A stretch of 64,000 bases of DNA from Dermabacteraceae bacterium TAE3-ERU27 (GCA_019218415.1 JAHUUL010000001.1:1-64000), one strand, 5' to 3'. Numbered from the stretch's first letter, positions 1 through 8,947 are shown. A program made the numbers and translations. Notes: generated by a model not told the origin, from the sequence alone.

Positions 1-503
1 AAAATAAAAAGAAATAACCCTGACAGAAACAAACATCTAGCATTAAAACTAGCTGTCCAATAACTGCCAAAAAACTTTGGCATCAATAAACAAACACGCT
101 ATTGAGATTTCAAACAACACCCGCACTCAAGAACCCTCAGAACCGAAGTCCCTCAGCCTCAAGAGGCAACCCCTCAATCCTAGCGGACTGTTTCAATCTC
201 TGTCAAATCGAGATCTTCGTGATCTGCACCAAATTGTCGGTCTGAGCTGTGGAAACGTTTTTCCGTTTCCCTGCTCCGTCCGGCGGGGCACGAGGAAAAA
301 CATTACTGACTTCCGTGGGGGCCGTCAACTCGAAAAGGGGTTTTCGGGCCGTGTGCTGCGCCACACGAAAGAAACCCCAGGTCAGAGGCCACTTTAAGGT
401 CTTCCTTAGACCTTCGTAGGGTTACCCCTCCCAACGCCACCCGATAAACTAATGGCACAGGTCACGCAGCATCTGCCGTAACCATTTAGAGAAAGGCCCA
501 CGG
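1..503. other. Intergenic/5' region without a supported gene
   Basis: About 500 bases before the first gene. The first 240 bases are AT-rich and hold a perfect 7-bp inverted repeat, TGCCAAA-aaac-TTTGGCA, at 65-82. Positions 331-346 (CGAAAA-gggg-TTTTCG) and 350-367 (CGTGTG-N6-CACACG) are two small consecutive hairpins. The reading frame open from 77 to 397 starts at TTG, has no ribosome site and has atypical composition, so I do not call it. The stretch may be the 3' side of an upstream unit plus the leader of the SPFH gene. I recognise no known RNA family. Confidence 0.4.
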
Positions 504-1550
504 ATGGAATCCCTCATCTTTGCGCTAGCCATTCCCATCGTCTTGGTCATCGCCGTAATAGCCGGCATAGCAATGCTTATCAACGGCAGCTGGTTCTCCT
601 TCATGTTCACCGTGCACACCCAGGAGAACGTGATCGTCGAGCGCTTCGGCAAGTTCCAGCGCGTAGCCGGACCCGGCCTTAACTTCAAGGCTCCGTTCAT
701 CGACACCCTGACCCGCCCGATCTCCCTGCGCGTCCAGCAGCTTGAGGTGAACATCGAGTCCAAGACCAAGGACAACGTATTCGTTACCGTTCCCGTGGCC
801 GTGCAGTACATGATCCGCGAGAACCAGGTAGTGGATGCCTTCTATCGCCTCTCCGATCCCGAGGCTCAGATCCGCAGCTACGTATTCGACACCGTGCGCT
901 CCGCGCTCTCCTCGCTCGATCTAGACGCGGCCTTCGAGTCCAAGGACGACATCGCCCGCTCGGTCGAAGAGACCCTGCTACACCGTATGGAGGAGTTCGG
1001 CTTCAACATCGTCAACACCCTCGTCACCGATATCTCGCCGGATCAGCGCGTGCGCGATTCGATGAACTCGATCAACGCCGCGCAGCGCGACCGCGTCGCC
1101 GCGCAGTCTCTCGCCGAGGCCGACAAGATCAAGCGCGTCACCCAGGCGGAGGCCGAAGCTGAGTCCAAGCGTCTGCAGGGCGAAGGCGTGGCAGCGCAGC
1201 GCCGCGCCATCGCCAACGGTATTGCCGACCAGTACGAGCTGCTGCGTCAGGCGGGTATCGAGCACACCGCAGAGCAGCTGCTGCTGATGACCCAGTACTT
1301 CGACGCCATGCAGGACATCGCCCGCAACGGCCGTTCGAACGTGCTTTACCTGCCCTCCAACCCCGGCGCACTGGGGAACCTGAGCGAAGAAATCCGCAAC
1401 ACCCTCCTGCAGGCCCAGGCGGTGGAGCGTGGCGAGCGAGACGCGGATGCGCAGGAACGCCTCCGCTACGCACGGCAGAAGGCGCAGCACCACGCCGAGA
1501 GCGGCGACGATTCCCGCCCCCGTTACGAGGGCGAACAGAGCGAGGGCTAA
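504..1550 (+). CDS. SPFH/Band 7 (stomatin-like) membrane protein
   Basis: The 348-residue product has one N-terminal membrane anchor (about residues 5-28), followed by a Band 7/SPFH domain (about 35-200; QENVIVERFGKFQRVAGPG is typical of stomatin/QmcA proteins). After it comes a long helical stretch rich in Ala, Glu and Arg (about 195-240, EADKIKRVTQAEAEAESKR) that is the usual oligomerising coiled coil, then a hydrophilic tail. Family members form membrane-associated rings and act as scaffolds for proteases or membrane microdomains. The ATG at 504 is preceded by AGAAAGG at a good distance. No NfeD partner or protease gene lies beside it, so its client is unknown. The next gene is convergent and only 8 bases away. 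Confidence 0.85.
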   Translation: MESLIFALAIPIVLVIAVIAGIAMLINGSWFSFMFTVHTQENVIVERFGKFQRVAGPGLNFKAPFIDTLTRPISLRVQQLEVNIESKTKDNVFVTVPVAVQYMIRENQVVDAFYRLSDPEAQIRSYVFDTVRSALSSLDLDAAFESKDDIARSVEETLLHRMEEFGFNIVNTLVTDISPDQRVRDSMNSINAAQRDRVAAQSLAEADKIKRVTQAEAEAESKRLQGEGVAAQRRAIANGIADQYELLRQAGIEHTAEQLLLMTQYFDAMQDIARNGRSNVLYLPSNPGALGNLSEEIRNTLLQAQAVERGERDADAQERLRYARQKAQHHAESGDDSRPRYEGEQSEG

Positions 1551-1558
1551 AGCTATTC

Positions 1559-2200
1559 CTAGCGGGAAACCGCCAGGAAAAGGTCCGTCAGCACCGACCT
1601 CAACGCCGCCAGGCTGCGTTCGTCGCGGCCCTCGAGCATCGCGGCGCGCAGGTGTTGGTCGGTAAGCCCCAGGATCAGATCCGCAACGTCATCGGGCGCG
1701 AGCGTAAGTTCGCGCCCGATGTTTTTTAGCCCCTCGACTACGGCCTGGCCTACCACGCCGCGGAAGTCGGTCCACGCCTCCAACCAGGGTTGGGCGCGCG
1801 CAGGATCGCGCATCAGGTGCAGCTCCAGTTCCTGCCTGGCCAAGAAGGCTGCCCGGCGGCGCGGGATCAGCACCATGACGTCGGCCAGGATCCGCTCTAT
1901 ACATTCGCGCGGCCCGGCCCCGACCGCTATCTCCGCGGGCTTCTGGCTTGCGATCACCTTGATCTGTTCGCTGGATTCCCGCAGTTCGGCGGCGACCACG
2001 GCCTCGACCAGTTCCTCCATGTCCCGGAAATTGGAGTAGAAGGCGCCACGGGTATAGCCGGCCTCGGTGCATATTTCCTGCGCGGTGACCCCGGCGATGC
2101 CGTGCGCGGCGATGCGCCGCCTAGCCGCTGCTAACAGCAGTTCACGCGTTACCTTGCGGCGGCGTAGCGGGGCTTCCTTCCGGGCGGGGGCTGCACTCAT
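1559..2200 (-). CDS. TetR/AcrR-family transcriptional regulator
   Basis: The 213-residue protein has an N-terminal TetR HTH (about residues 15-65): VTAQEICTEAGYTRGAFYSNF is a textbook recognition-helix segment ending in F-Y-S-N-F. The C-terminal ligand-binding part is variable, as usual. I chose the ATG at 2200 over a longer frame beginning at 2236, because the longer version would run into the operator and because TACAGT lies 7 nt upstream (leaderless pattern). It is divergent from the YhgE/Pip-like gene across 76 bases holding two palindromic AATACG-type sites. By the usual TetR logic it represses that gene and probably itself. The ligand is unknown. Confidence 0.88.
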   Translation of the reverse strand: MSAAPARKEAPLRRRKVTRELLLAAARRRIAAHGIAGVTAQEICTEAGYTRGAFYSNFRDMEELVEAVVAAELRESSEQIKVIASQKPAEIAVGAGPRECIERILADVMVLIPRRRAAFLARQELELHLMRDPARAQPWLEAWTDFRGVVGQAVVEGLKNIGRELTLAPDDVADLILGLTDQHLRAAMLEGRDERSLAALRSVLTDLFLAVSR

Positions 2201-2207
2201 GCCGACA

Positions 2208-2213
2208 ACTGTA
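2208..2213 (-). promoter_or_regulatory. Putative -10 box of the TetR gene
   Basis: TACAGT reading leftward, 7 nt before the ATG at 2200. This fits the TANNNT-N6/7-start pattern seen at many genes in this window. No ribosome site is visible. Confidence 0.45.
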
Positions 2214-2234
2214 CGATGCGCCACGAGGCTTTTC

Positions 2235-2250
2235 AATACGTTGACGTATT
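2235..2250. promoter_or_regulatory. Palindromic operator 1 (TetR)
   Basis: AATACG-TTGA-CGTATT is a perfect 6+4+6 palindrome in the divergent tetR/yhgE-like intergenic region. It is the best candidate site for the adjacent TetR protein. Confidence 0.7.
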
Positions 2251-2251
2251 C

Positions 2252-2267
2252 AATACGCGTTCGTACT
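2252..2267. promoter_or_regulatory. Palindromic operator 2 (TetR)
   Basis: AATACG-CGTT-CGTACT repeats the first operator 17 bp downstream with one mismatch in the right arm. It overlaps the putative -10 (TACTGT, 2264-2269) of the YhgE-like gene, so binding would block transcription. The 17-bp centre-to-centre spacing is compatible with cooperative binding of two dimers. Confidence 0.65.
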
Positions 2268-2276
2268 GTAATGCCT

Positions 2277-5200
2277 ATGCTTCAGGATTCCTCCGGTAAG
2301 CCACGCACCGCGGTACCGCACGAGTGGTGGCAGCGCATCAGCCCAATCTTCATCCTTGGGCTATCGCTCGTTCCGATCATTTATTCGGGCCTGATGATCT
2401 GGTCTTTCTACGACCCGACCGGAAACCTGCACCATGTGCAGGCCGCCATCGTGAACGAAGACGCGGGCGCGAACGTAGAGGGGCCCGACGGCACCTCCCG
2501 CCACGTAAACATCGGTGACGATTTCGAGAAAAAGCTGCTGGAATCCACAGCCAACAACAACTACCACTGGCACAGCGTCAACCTCGCGCAGGCCCGCGCA
2601 GGCCTAAACGACGGCACCTACGCCGCGGTGATCGAGATTCCCAAGGGGTTCTCCAAGGACGCCACCTCGATGTCGGCCAGCAACGTTCTGACCTCGGCAC
2701 CCGCTCTGCTTACGGTGCTCACCAACGACTCCGTGAACTACGTGGGCGGCAACTTCACGAAGTCCATCGCCAGCAAACTTCAGGCATCCCTCAATAAGTC
2801 GGTGCTAGAGGAGTATCTGGACAACATTTACATCGGATTTACCGACATGCACGACGGTCTGGATAAGGCCGCGAACGGGGCCGGAGAACTGGCCGACGGC
2901 TCCGGCAAGCTGGCCGACGGCACCGAAAAATCCCTCGCGGGGACCCGCAAGCTAAGCGACGCCACCGGGCAGCTCAGCAACGGTAGCTACACACTGGTGG
3001 TGGCGCTGGGGCAGATCAACACCGGCGCAGACCGGCTCGCAGGAGCGGCCGGACAACTCAGCGACGGCACCGCCAAGCTGAACGCCGGGGCGCGGCAACT
3101 GGCCGACGGCACCGCCACGCTAAACGACAAGGGCCACCAGCTCAGCGAGGGGGCACAGAAGGTTTCCGCCGGGTCCCGCCAGGTGGCCGAGGGAACCCAA
3201 AAACTCCAGGACGAGGCCAACAAGCTAGCTAGCATCGCCAAGGAGCACGGCGTCACCGAGACGCGCGTGATTGCGGCCAGCGCCCGCCTGCGTGAGGCAG
3301 CGGATCGCCAGGCAGAAATCGCCCACCGGATCGTCGATAACTACACCCCCGGCACGGCTCTCGTTGACGCGGCGGCGGCGAACGCCCAGCGGCACGCCAA
3401 AGAGGTGTCCGCAGCCAGCCAGCTGACCAATTCCCTCGCGGAACGCACGCGACAGCGCGCAGATGACGCCCACGCGGTGGCGGCCGCCGTCGGCGCGATC
3501 GATAAGGACGCGCAGCAGCTCAACGAGAAGGAGGGGGCGCGCGCCGAGGCAGCCCGCACGGCGGCCGAGAAGAGCACGCAGACAGCGGACGAAGCCGCTG
3601 CACAAAACGAAAAGCTGGGGGCGCTGTCGGCACGCTGCCAGACCTCCGGCGCGAGCGAAGATTTTTGCGCAGAATTGGCCGCCCGCGCCGATGCCGCAAA
3701 CGCGCTGCGCGGCAGCAGCGCGGCCGCACGCGAAAGCGCAGAAACCTCTGCGCAGGCCAGCGACGACTCCCGCTACCTGCGAGAGAACATCGCCAAGACG
3801 GCCAGCGAAGCCAAGCCGCGCGCCGATCGCGTAGCCAACGAAACCGAAGACATCGCGAAAGATGCCGAGCGCGCCAACCGGGTCGTTTCCGCCCTGGTCG
3901 AACCCACTCAGAAGATAGCCGACGATACGGCGAAGCTTGCAAAGGACTGGCGTTCCCTCGTCTCTGACGCAGCCGCTCTCCAACCCGCCCGCGAAACCCT
4001 GAACCAGCGCATCGACGAGGTGGACTCCCGCGTCCAGGAGGCGCTGCGCATGGCACCGCAGGCCTACGAAAAGGCACGGCAGGCGCTTGCGGGAATCGAC
4101 CTCCTAAACGACGGGGCACACCGGGTGGCCGCGGGTAGCGAGCAGGTGGCCGACGGCAACCAGCGGCTGGCGCAGGCCAGCGTACGGCTCGACGAGGGCG
4201 CACAGCAGCTGGCGAACGGCACGGAACGCGCGGATTCCGGCGCCCATCAGCTCGCTGCCGGGGCGCGCAAACTGGCCGACGGCACCGGGCAGGCCGAAGC
4301 GGGCGCGGGGCGCCTCGCGGAAGGCGCAAAGAAGCTCAATTCCGGCGCGGATCGGCTGCGCGAGGGGGCGGAGAAGCTAAACAACGGCGCACATCGCCTG
4401 GACGAGGGGGCCGAGGAACTGGCCACCGGTCTGGATGACGCCAAGGACCGCGTGCCGAGCTACAGCGCCCGGGAACACGAGCACCTGAGCGATGTGGCGA
4501 GCGAGCCGGTGGATTCCAACTTCGCACGGCAGCACCACCTCAACACGTTCGGGCAGGGCCTGGCTCCCCTATTCACCTCGCTCTCCCTGTGGATCGGCGG
4601 CATGGCAATCTTCCTGATGATGCCGCCGTTCAGCGAGCGGGCTATCGAACGCGGGCTGCCCTTCTGGCGAGTCACCGCGGGCGGACTGCTGCCCGCCTAC
4701 GCGCTAGGCGTGGCGCAGGCCCTGGTGGCCGCGAGCATCATCCACTACGTGATCGGTATGCCGATCAAGCACCTGGGGCTGTTCTACCTGATCGCGATAG
4801 CCACCTCCATCGTGTTCGTGGGAGTAAACCACGGCTTAAGCGCCGTGTTCGGACCCGTAGGCAAGTTCATCGGTCTGTGCCTGGTAGCGCTGCAGGTAGC
4901 CGGCGCCGGGGGCACCTATCCGATCGACACCGCCCCGTCGTTCATCCAGGCGGTGCATCCGTATCTGCCGATCAGCCACACGGTGAACGCCTTCCGCGGC
5001 GCCATCGGCGGAGGCTGGATTAATCCTCAGGCAGACTTCACGGAGATGGCGATCTGGTTCCTGGTAGCGCTCATGCTTTCGCTGATCGGCAGCAGGGTGC
5101 GGCTGCGCCTTGCGGCATCCCGCCGCGAGAACGAGGCGGAGGCACTAGCAGAAACCGCAGCCGAAAGCGCGTGGGACGACGATCAGCCCGGGGCAGCAGA

Positions 5201-5288
5201 CGACCTAGTTGAAGCCGACGAAGCGGCGCAGGACGAGGTAGAGGCCGCGCGGGACGATGCTGCCGAGCCTGCCGGGAAGAGCGAATAG
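2277..5288 (+). CDS. YhgE/Pip-family membrane protein (ABC-2 type)
   Basis: The product is about 1003 residues. It has one N-terminal membrane helix (ISPIFILGLSLVPIIYSGLM), a very long extracytoplasmic part, and a C-terminal block of about five or six membrane helices of ABC-2 permease type. The extracytoplasmic part has two blocks of Gly/Ala-centred repeats of the form L-A-D-G-x-x-K-L-x-x-G-A, flanking a helical Ala/Arg/Glu-rich segment that contains Cys454 and Cys464. This is the YhgE/Pip architecture (phage-infection protein and ESX/efflux-like relatives). The ATG at 2277 has TACTGT 7 nt upstream; ATG 2271 is an in-frame alternative. It probably functions in export or envelope processes under the divergent TetR regulator. 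The acidic C-terminal tail overlaps the convergent glycosyltransferase by 84 bases. Confidence 0.85.
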   Translation: MLQDSSGKPRTAVPHEWWQRISPIFILGLSLVPIIYSGLMIWSFYDPTGNLHHVQAAIVNEDAGANVEGPDGTSRHVNIGDDFEKKLLESTANNNYHWHSVNLAQARAGLNDGTYAAVIEIPKGFSKDATSMSASNVLTSAPALLTVLTNDSVNYVGGNFTKSIASKLQASLNKSVLEEYLDNIYIGFTDMHDGLDKAANGAGELADGSGKLADGTEKSLAGTRKLSDATGQLSNGSYTLVVALGQINTGADRLAGAAGQLSDGTAKLNAGARQLADGTATLNDKGHQLSEGAQKVSAGSRQVAEGTQKLQDEANKLASIAKEHGVTETRVIAASARLREAADRQAEIAHRIVDNYTPGTALVDAAAANAQRHAKEVSAASQLTNSLAERTRQRADDAHAVAAAVGAIDKDAQQLNEKEGARAEAARTAAEKSTQTADEAAAQNEKLGALSARCQTSGASEDFCAELAARADAANALRGSSAAARESAETSAQASDDSRYLRENIAKTASEAKPRADRVANETEDIAKDAERANRVVSALVEPTQKIADDTAKLAKDWRSLVSDAAALQPARETLNQRIDEVDSRVQEALRMAPQAYEKARQALAGIDLLNDGAHRVAAGSEQVADGNQRLAQASVRLDEGAQQLANGTERADSGAHQLAAGARKLADGTGQAEAGAGRLAEGAKKLNSGADRLREGAEKLNNGAHRLDEGAEELATGLDDAKDRVPSYSAREHEHLSDVASEPVDSNFARQHHLNTFGQGLAPLFTSLSLWIGGMAIFLMMPPFSERAIERGLPFWRVTAGGLLPAYALGVAQALVAASIIHYVIGMPIKHLGLFYLIAIATSIVFVGVNHGLSAVFGPVGKFIGLCLVALQVAGAGGTYPIDTAPSFIQAVHPYLPISHTVNAFRGAIGGGWINPQADFTEMAIWFLVALMLSLIGSRVRLRLAASRRENEAEALAETAAESAWDDDQPGAADDLVEADEAAQDEVEAARDDAAEPAGKSE
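2869..3213 (+). repeat. Intragenic Gly-rich repeat block 1 (YhgE-like)
   Basis: Coding repeats with the protein pattern L-A-D-G-T-x-K-L / L-S-x-G-A-x-x-L recur about every 7 or 11 residues. They encode part of the extracytoplasmic helical stalk. Confidence 0.6.
4102..4437 (+). repeat. Intragenic Gly-rich repeat block 2 (YhgE-like)
   Basis: This is a second block of the same L-x-x-G-A-x-x-L-A-x-G repeats. It lies after the Ala-rich coiled-coil insertion and just before the C-terminal membrane domain. Confidence 0.6.
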
Positions 5289-6242
5289 CGCGGCCATCGG
5301 CGTGCGCTTAAAGGCGCGGTAGGCCTCCGGGTTGACCCTGGCGATGTCGGCCAGCAGGCGCTTGCTCTGCTGTGGCGCGTCCGGCTCCTGCGACAGCAGC
5401 GCCACCATGAGCGAAATCGTCGTGGTGATCGACAGGTAGTGCAGGATGTAGGAGCGCAGGCGGGCAGAAGCTATCTCCCCCACCTGCAGCTGCTCGGCCA
5501 TCAGGCGGTTCACGCGCAGCTGCTGGGACATGCGCGAGATCATCACCTTCTCGTTTACCGACTGATCCTCTCGCCCGATGTAATAGCGGTAGAGGTCAAT
5601 GTCCAGGTAAGCGAGCGTGCGGGTGTGCATCAGCGGCACCGTGGCCACCAGGTTATCCACGTAGAAAGTGTGGCGGGGCAGTTCCAGACCGCTGCTGCGC
5701 AGCACGTCTAGCCGGTAGGTCAGGGAGTGCATCACCAGGTAGCGACCGATACCGGGGTTACCCAGATCGCCCCAGGTGCAGATCCTGCCTCTGGGGATGA
5801 AGCGACGGTAGCTGACCACGCGGGGTTTTTTCCGCGCCACGTTTTCGTAGCAGTAGTGGCTGACGATGACATCGGGAGACTCCCCCGCGCCGCGCCAGTT
5901 GCGGATGTTTCGCAGCAGCACCCGCAGCGCGGTCGCATCCAGCCAGTCGTCGCTATCCACGACCTTCAGGTATTCGCCGCTGGCGTGCGCGATGCCGGTA
6001 TTTACCGCCGCGCCATGACCGCCGTTTTCCTGTCGCACCAGGCGCACTATTTCCGGGTGGCGTTTCACGTACTCCCCCGCGACCTCCGGAGTGGCGTCAG
6101 CGGAACCGTCATCCACCACGATCACTTCAATCTCCCCCGCGGCGGCGTCCGGGGTCAGCAGGCTGTCTAAACAGCGCGCCATATAGCCCGCCGAGTTATA
6201 GCAAGGCACGACAAAACTGAGCAGGGGGCGATTAATCGTCAC
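5205..6242 (-). CDS. Glycosyltransferase family 2
   Basis: The 345-residue protein is a GT-A fold enzyme. LSFVVPCYNSAGYMARCLDSL opens the nucleotide-sugar domain, IEVIVVDDGSADAT carries the first acidic motif and KVVDSDDWL the metal-binding DxD. There is no clear membrane segment apart from a hydrophobic patch near residue 270, so it is probably cytosolic. It transfers a sugar to a glycan or lipid acceptor that cannot be named from sequence. The GTG start at 6242 has TATTCT 6 nt upstream and no ribosome site. It runs convergently into the YhgE-like gene, sharing 84 bases. It stands alone, away from the polysaccharide region at the far end of the window. Confidence 0.85.
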   Translation of the reverse strand: MTINRPLLSFVVPCYNSAGYMARCLDSLLTPDAAAGEIEVIVVDDGSADATPEVAGEYVKRHPEIVRLVRQENGGHGAAVNTGIAHASGEYLKVVDSDDWLDATALRVLLRNIRNWRGAGESPDVIVSHYCYENVARKKPRVVSYRRFIPRGRICTWGDLGNPGIGRYLVMHSLTYRLDVLRSSGLELPRHTFYVDNLVATVPLMHTRTLAYLDIDLYRYYIGREDQSVNEKVMISRMSQQLRVNRLMAEQLQVGEIASARLRSYILHYLSITTTISLMVALLSQEPDAPQQSKRLLADIARVNPEAYRAFKRTPMAALFALPGRLGSIVPRGLYLVLRRFVGFN

Positions 6243-6248
6243 CCCCCT

Positions 6249-6254
6249 AGAATA
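6249..6254 (-). promoter_or_regulatory. Putative -10 box of the GT2 gene
   Basis: TATTCT reading leftward, exactly 6 nt before the GTG start at 6242. This suggests a leaderless transcript. Confidence 0.55.
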
Positions 6255-6378
6255 CCGGCAATATAAACCTTTGTAGAATTACTTAGGACACCCTTTCTTT
6301 TTTATTTATTTTGCGCTCACCTGCAAACCCTCCCCAAAGAGCAAACCTCATATACGGATCAAAAGGGCTATTCGCTAC

Positions 6379-6407
6379 GCATCTTCCCGGATGCGGCCAT
6401 TTTGGCC
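6379..6407 (+). promoter_or_regulatory. Two consecutive hairpins in the leader of the FdhF-like gene
   Basis: GCATC-N6-GATGC is followed directly by GGCCA-ttt-TGGCC, then ACCTTTTG. This could be an attenuator or RNA switch in the leader, or a terminator-like element. It does not match a riboswitch consensus that I can recognise. Confidence 0.3.
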
Positions 6408-6471
6408 ACCTTTTGCTGACGCACATGAAACAATGTGTACGAATACGTATTTGTCTGAGAAAGGTTCAATG

Positions 6472-8790
6472 ATGGCCCTTGATTCGTTCATCGCACGCCC
6501 CGCACCGAAGGTGGATAAGGGCGATCGCGACCTCAAGATTAAAAAGCCCGAAACCTGGGCAACCGGTCTCCCCGCTGGCCTGAACGCAATCAAGGTCGGC
6601 CTGGAGCAGATGGGCCCCAAGCGCACCGCGCAGACCCTGCTTCGCGTGAACCAGCACAACGGCTTCGACTGCCAGTCCTGCGCTTGGCCGGACGAAGACC
6701 CCGACATTCGTAAGACCATCGCCTTCTGCGAAAACGGCGCGAAGGCAGTGGCCGACGAAGCCACCCTGCGCCGCGTGCCGCCGGAGTTCTTCGCCAAGCA
6801 CTCGATCTCCGAGCTGCACGAGAAGTCCGACTTCTGGCTGGGCGAGCAGGGCCGCCTGACCCACCCGATGGTGCGTCGCGACGGTTCCGACCACTACGAC
6901 CCCATCACCTGGGAAGAGGCTTTCGGTCTGATCGCCGACAAGCTCAACTCCCTCGACCACCCCGATGAGGCGATCTTCTACACCTCGGGCCGCGTCGAGA
7001 ACGAGACCGCGTTCATGCTTCAGCTGTTCGCGCGTCAGCTCGGCACCAACAACCTGCCCGACTGTGCGAACATGTGCCACGAATCCTCCGGTTCGGCCAT
7101 GAACCCGACCGTTGGCGTCGGCAAGGGCACCGTCACCCTCGACGACGTGCAGACCGCCGATCTGCTGATCGTGGCCGGCCAGAACCCGGGCACCAACCAC
7201 CCCCGCATGCTCGCTTCGCTCGCTGAGCAGAAGAAGAACGGCGGCAAGATCGTCGCCATCAACCCGCTCTACGAAGCGGGCCTGATGCGCTTCAAGGACC
7301 CGCAGAATCCGATCGACGTGCTCGGTGAGGGCCAGCGTCTGGCAGACGAGTTCGTACACATCCGCCTCGCGGGCGACCTCGCGTTCTTCATGGGCGTCAA
7401 CAAGATCCTGCTCGAGCGCGGCCACCTGGACAAGGCGTTCATTGACGAATACACCGCCGGTTTCGAGGAGATGAAGGCAAACCTCGAAAGCATCAGCTGG
7501 GACGACATCCTCTACCAGACCGGCATCGAAAAGGCGCAGATCGAGAAGGTTGCGCAGATGGTGATTGACGCTAAGTCCGTCATCGTCTGCTGGGCCCTCG
7601 GCATCACCCAGCACAAGCAGTCGGTTGCCACCATTCAGGAGATCGTCAACCTGCTGCTTATGACCGGCAACATCGGCCGCCCCGGCGCGGGCCTGTGCCC
7701 CGTCCGCGGCCACTCGAACGTGCAGGGCGACCGCACCCAGGGCATTACCGAGCGTCCGAAGGAAGCCTTCCTGAAGGCCATGGACGAAGAGTTCGGCATG
7801 GAGTGCCCGCGCGAACACGGCGTCGACACCATCGAGGCCGTCCGCGCCATGCACGAGGGCAAGGCAAAGTTCTTCCTGCAGATGGGTGGCAACTTTGCGC
7901 GCGTTACCGGCGACTCGGACTACACCGAGGACGCGCTGCGTAACTGCGACATGACCGTATACGTCTCGACCAAGCTGAACGGCACCCACGCCGCTCCCGG
8001 CAAGGTCTCGCTGATCCTGCCCGTGCTCGGCCGCACCGAACTGGACATGACCGGCGGCAAGCCGCAGCGCCTGACCGTTGAGGATTCGATGTCGATGGTG
8101 CACGCCTCGCAGGGCCGTCTGAAGCCGGCATCCCGCGAGCTGCGTTCCCAGCCCGCGATCATTGCAGGCATGGCCAAGCGCACCTTCCCGCGCAACCCGA
8201 AGATTGACTGGGACGCCATGGAGCACGACTACGACGTGGTGCGTAACCACATCGAGCACGTTATCCCCGGCTTCGATAACTTCAACGAGCGCATCAACAT
8301 CCCCGGCGGTTTCCAGCTGCCGAACGGCCCGCGCGACTCGCGCACCTTCGCCACCGAGAACGGCAAGGCCAACTTCACCGCGTCGCCGCTGGAACTGATC
8401 AAGCTTGAGGACGATCAGCTGCTGCTGCAGATCTCCCGCTCGCACGATCAGTTCAACTCGACCATCTACGGCCTGGACGACCGCTACCGCGGTATCCACG
8501 AGGGCCGCCGCGTCATCTTCATCAACCCGGAGGACATCGCACGTCTGGGCCTGCGCAACGGCCAGATCGTGGACATCACCTCGGAATACGACGGTGAAGA
8601 GCACAAGGCAGTCGCATTCCGCGTGGTCGAGTACAAGACCGCCAAGAACTGCGCCCTGGCCTACTTCCCCGAGGCGAACGTGCTGGTGCACAACCGCCAG
8701 GTGGCAGAGGTTTCTAACACCCCGGTGTACAAGTCGGTACGCATCCGCGTCACCCCGACCACTCACACCGGCCCGGTTCCGCTGCGCTAA
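6472..8790 (+). CDS. FdhF/YdeP-type molybdopterin oxidoreductase (formate dehydrogenase alpha-like)
   Basis: The 772-residue protein belongs to the FdhF/YdeP branch of the DMSO-reductase superfamily. DCANMCHESSG, GQNPGTNHPRM, GRPGAGLCPVRGHSNVQGDRT and LGRTELDM...VEDSMSMVH are family hallmarks. Members bind bis-MGD and are cytoplasmic. E. coli YdeP is linked to acid resistance, while actinobacterial versions are annotated as formate dehydrogenase alpha. The N-terminal DCQSC is not a full four-Cys [4Fe-4S] motif. No selenocysteine UGA is present. ATG 6472 is favoured because GAGAAAGG lies 7 nt upstream; ATG 6469 is the neighbour. The sulfur-transfer partner FdhD is encoded 12 kb away. No cytochrome or electron-transfer subunit is adjacent, so the electron acceptor is unknown. 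Codon bias looks strong, suggesting good expression. Confidence 0.88.
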   Translation: MALDSFIARPAPKVDKGDRDLKIKKPETWATGLPAGLNAIKVGLEQMGPKRTAQTLLRVNQHNGFDCQSCAWPDEDPDIRKTIAFCENGAKAVADEATLRRVPPEFFAKHSISELHEKSDFWLGEQGRLTHPMVRRDGSDHYDPITWEEAFGLIADKLNSLDHPDEAIFYTSGRVENETAFMLQLFARQLGTNNLPDCANMCHESSGSAMNPTVGVGKGTVTLDDVQTADLLIVAGQNPGTNHPRMLASLAEQKKNGGKIVAINPLYEAGLMRFKDPQNPIDVLGEGQRLADEFVHIRLAGDLAFFMGVNKILLERGHLDKAFIDEYTAGFEEMKANLESISWDDILYQTGIEKAQIEKVAQMVIDAKSVIVCWALGITQHKQSVATIQEIVNLLLMTGNIGRPGAGLCPVRGHSNVQGDRTQGITERPKEAFLKAMDEEFGMECPREHGVDTIEAVRAMHEGKAKFFLQMGGNFARVTGDSDYTEDALRNCDMTVYVSTKLNGTHAAPGKVSLILPVLGRTELDMTGGKPQRLTVEDSMSMVHASQGRLKPASRELRSQPAIIAGMAKRTFPRNPKIDWDAMEHDYDVVRNHIEHVIPGFDNFNERINIPGGFQLPNGPRDSRTFATENGKANFTASPLELIKLEDDQLLLQISRSHDQFNSTIYGLDDRYRGIHEGRRVIFINPEDIARLGLRNGQIVDITSEYDGEEHKAVAFRVVEYKTAKNCALAYFPEANVLVHNRQVAEVSNTPVYKSVRIRVTPTTHTGPVPLR

Positions 8791-8804
8791 GGCGTAGGCG
8801 ATTA

Positions 8805-8851
8805 AAAGGTCGGGGCCCGGAGGCAGTCATTGCTTCCGGGCCCCGACCTTT
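8805..8851. terminator. Rho-independent terminator after the FdhF-like gene
   Basis: A perfect 17-bp stem (8805-8821 with 8835-8851) and a 13-nt loop, 15 bases after the stop codon. The stem contains AAGGTCGGGGCCCGGA and its exact complement. The T-tract is short. Confidence 0.85.
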
Positions 8852-8947
8852 CCGCATCCGCGCCCGGGCCTAGCGAATCCCACCCGCTCACGGCGATACT
8901 GGCACAGGCAGGAAGCCCCCACCCCGCGCGAAAGCAGGCAGACAGGC

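Noticed and set aside
77-397. 106-residue open frame on the + strand
   Set aside because: TTG start, no ribosome site or -10 at proper spacing, no family resemblance, and composition unlike the neighbouring genes.
6466-8766. 766-residue open frame antisense to the FdhF-like gene
   Set aside because: Shadow of a strongly codon-biased gene; the sense protein has clear family motifs and the antisense one is Val/Ala/His-rich with none.
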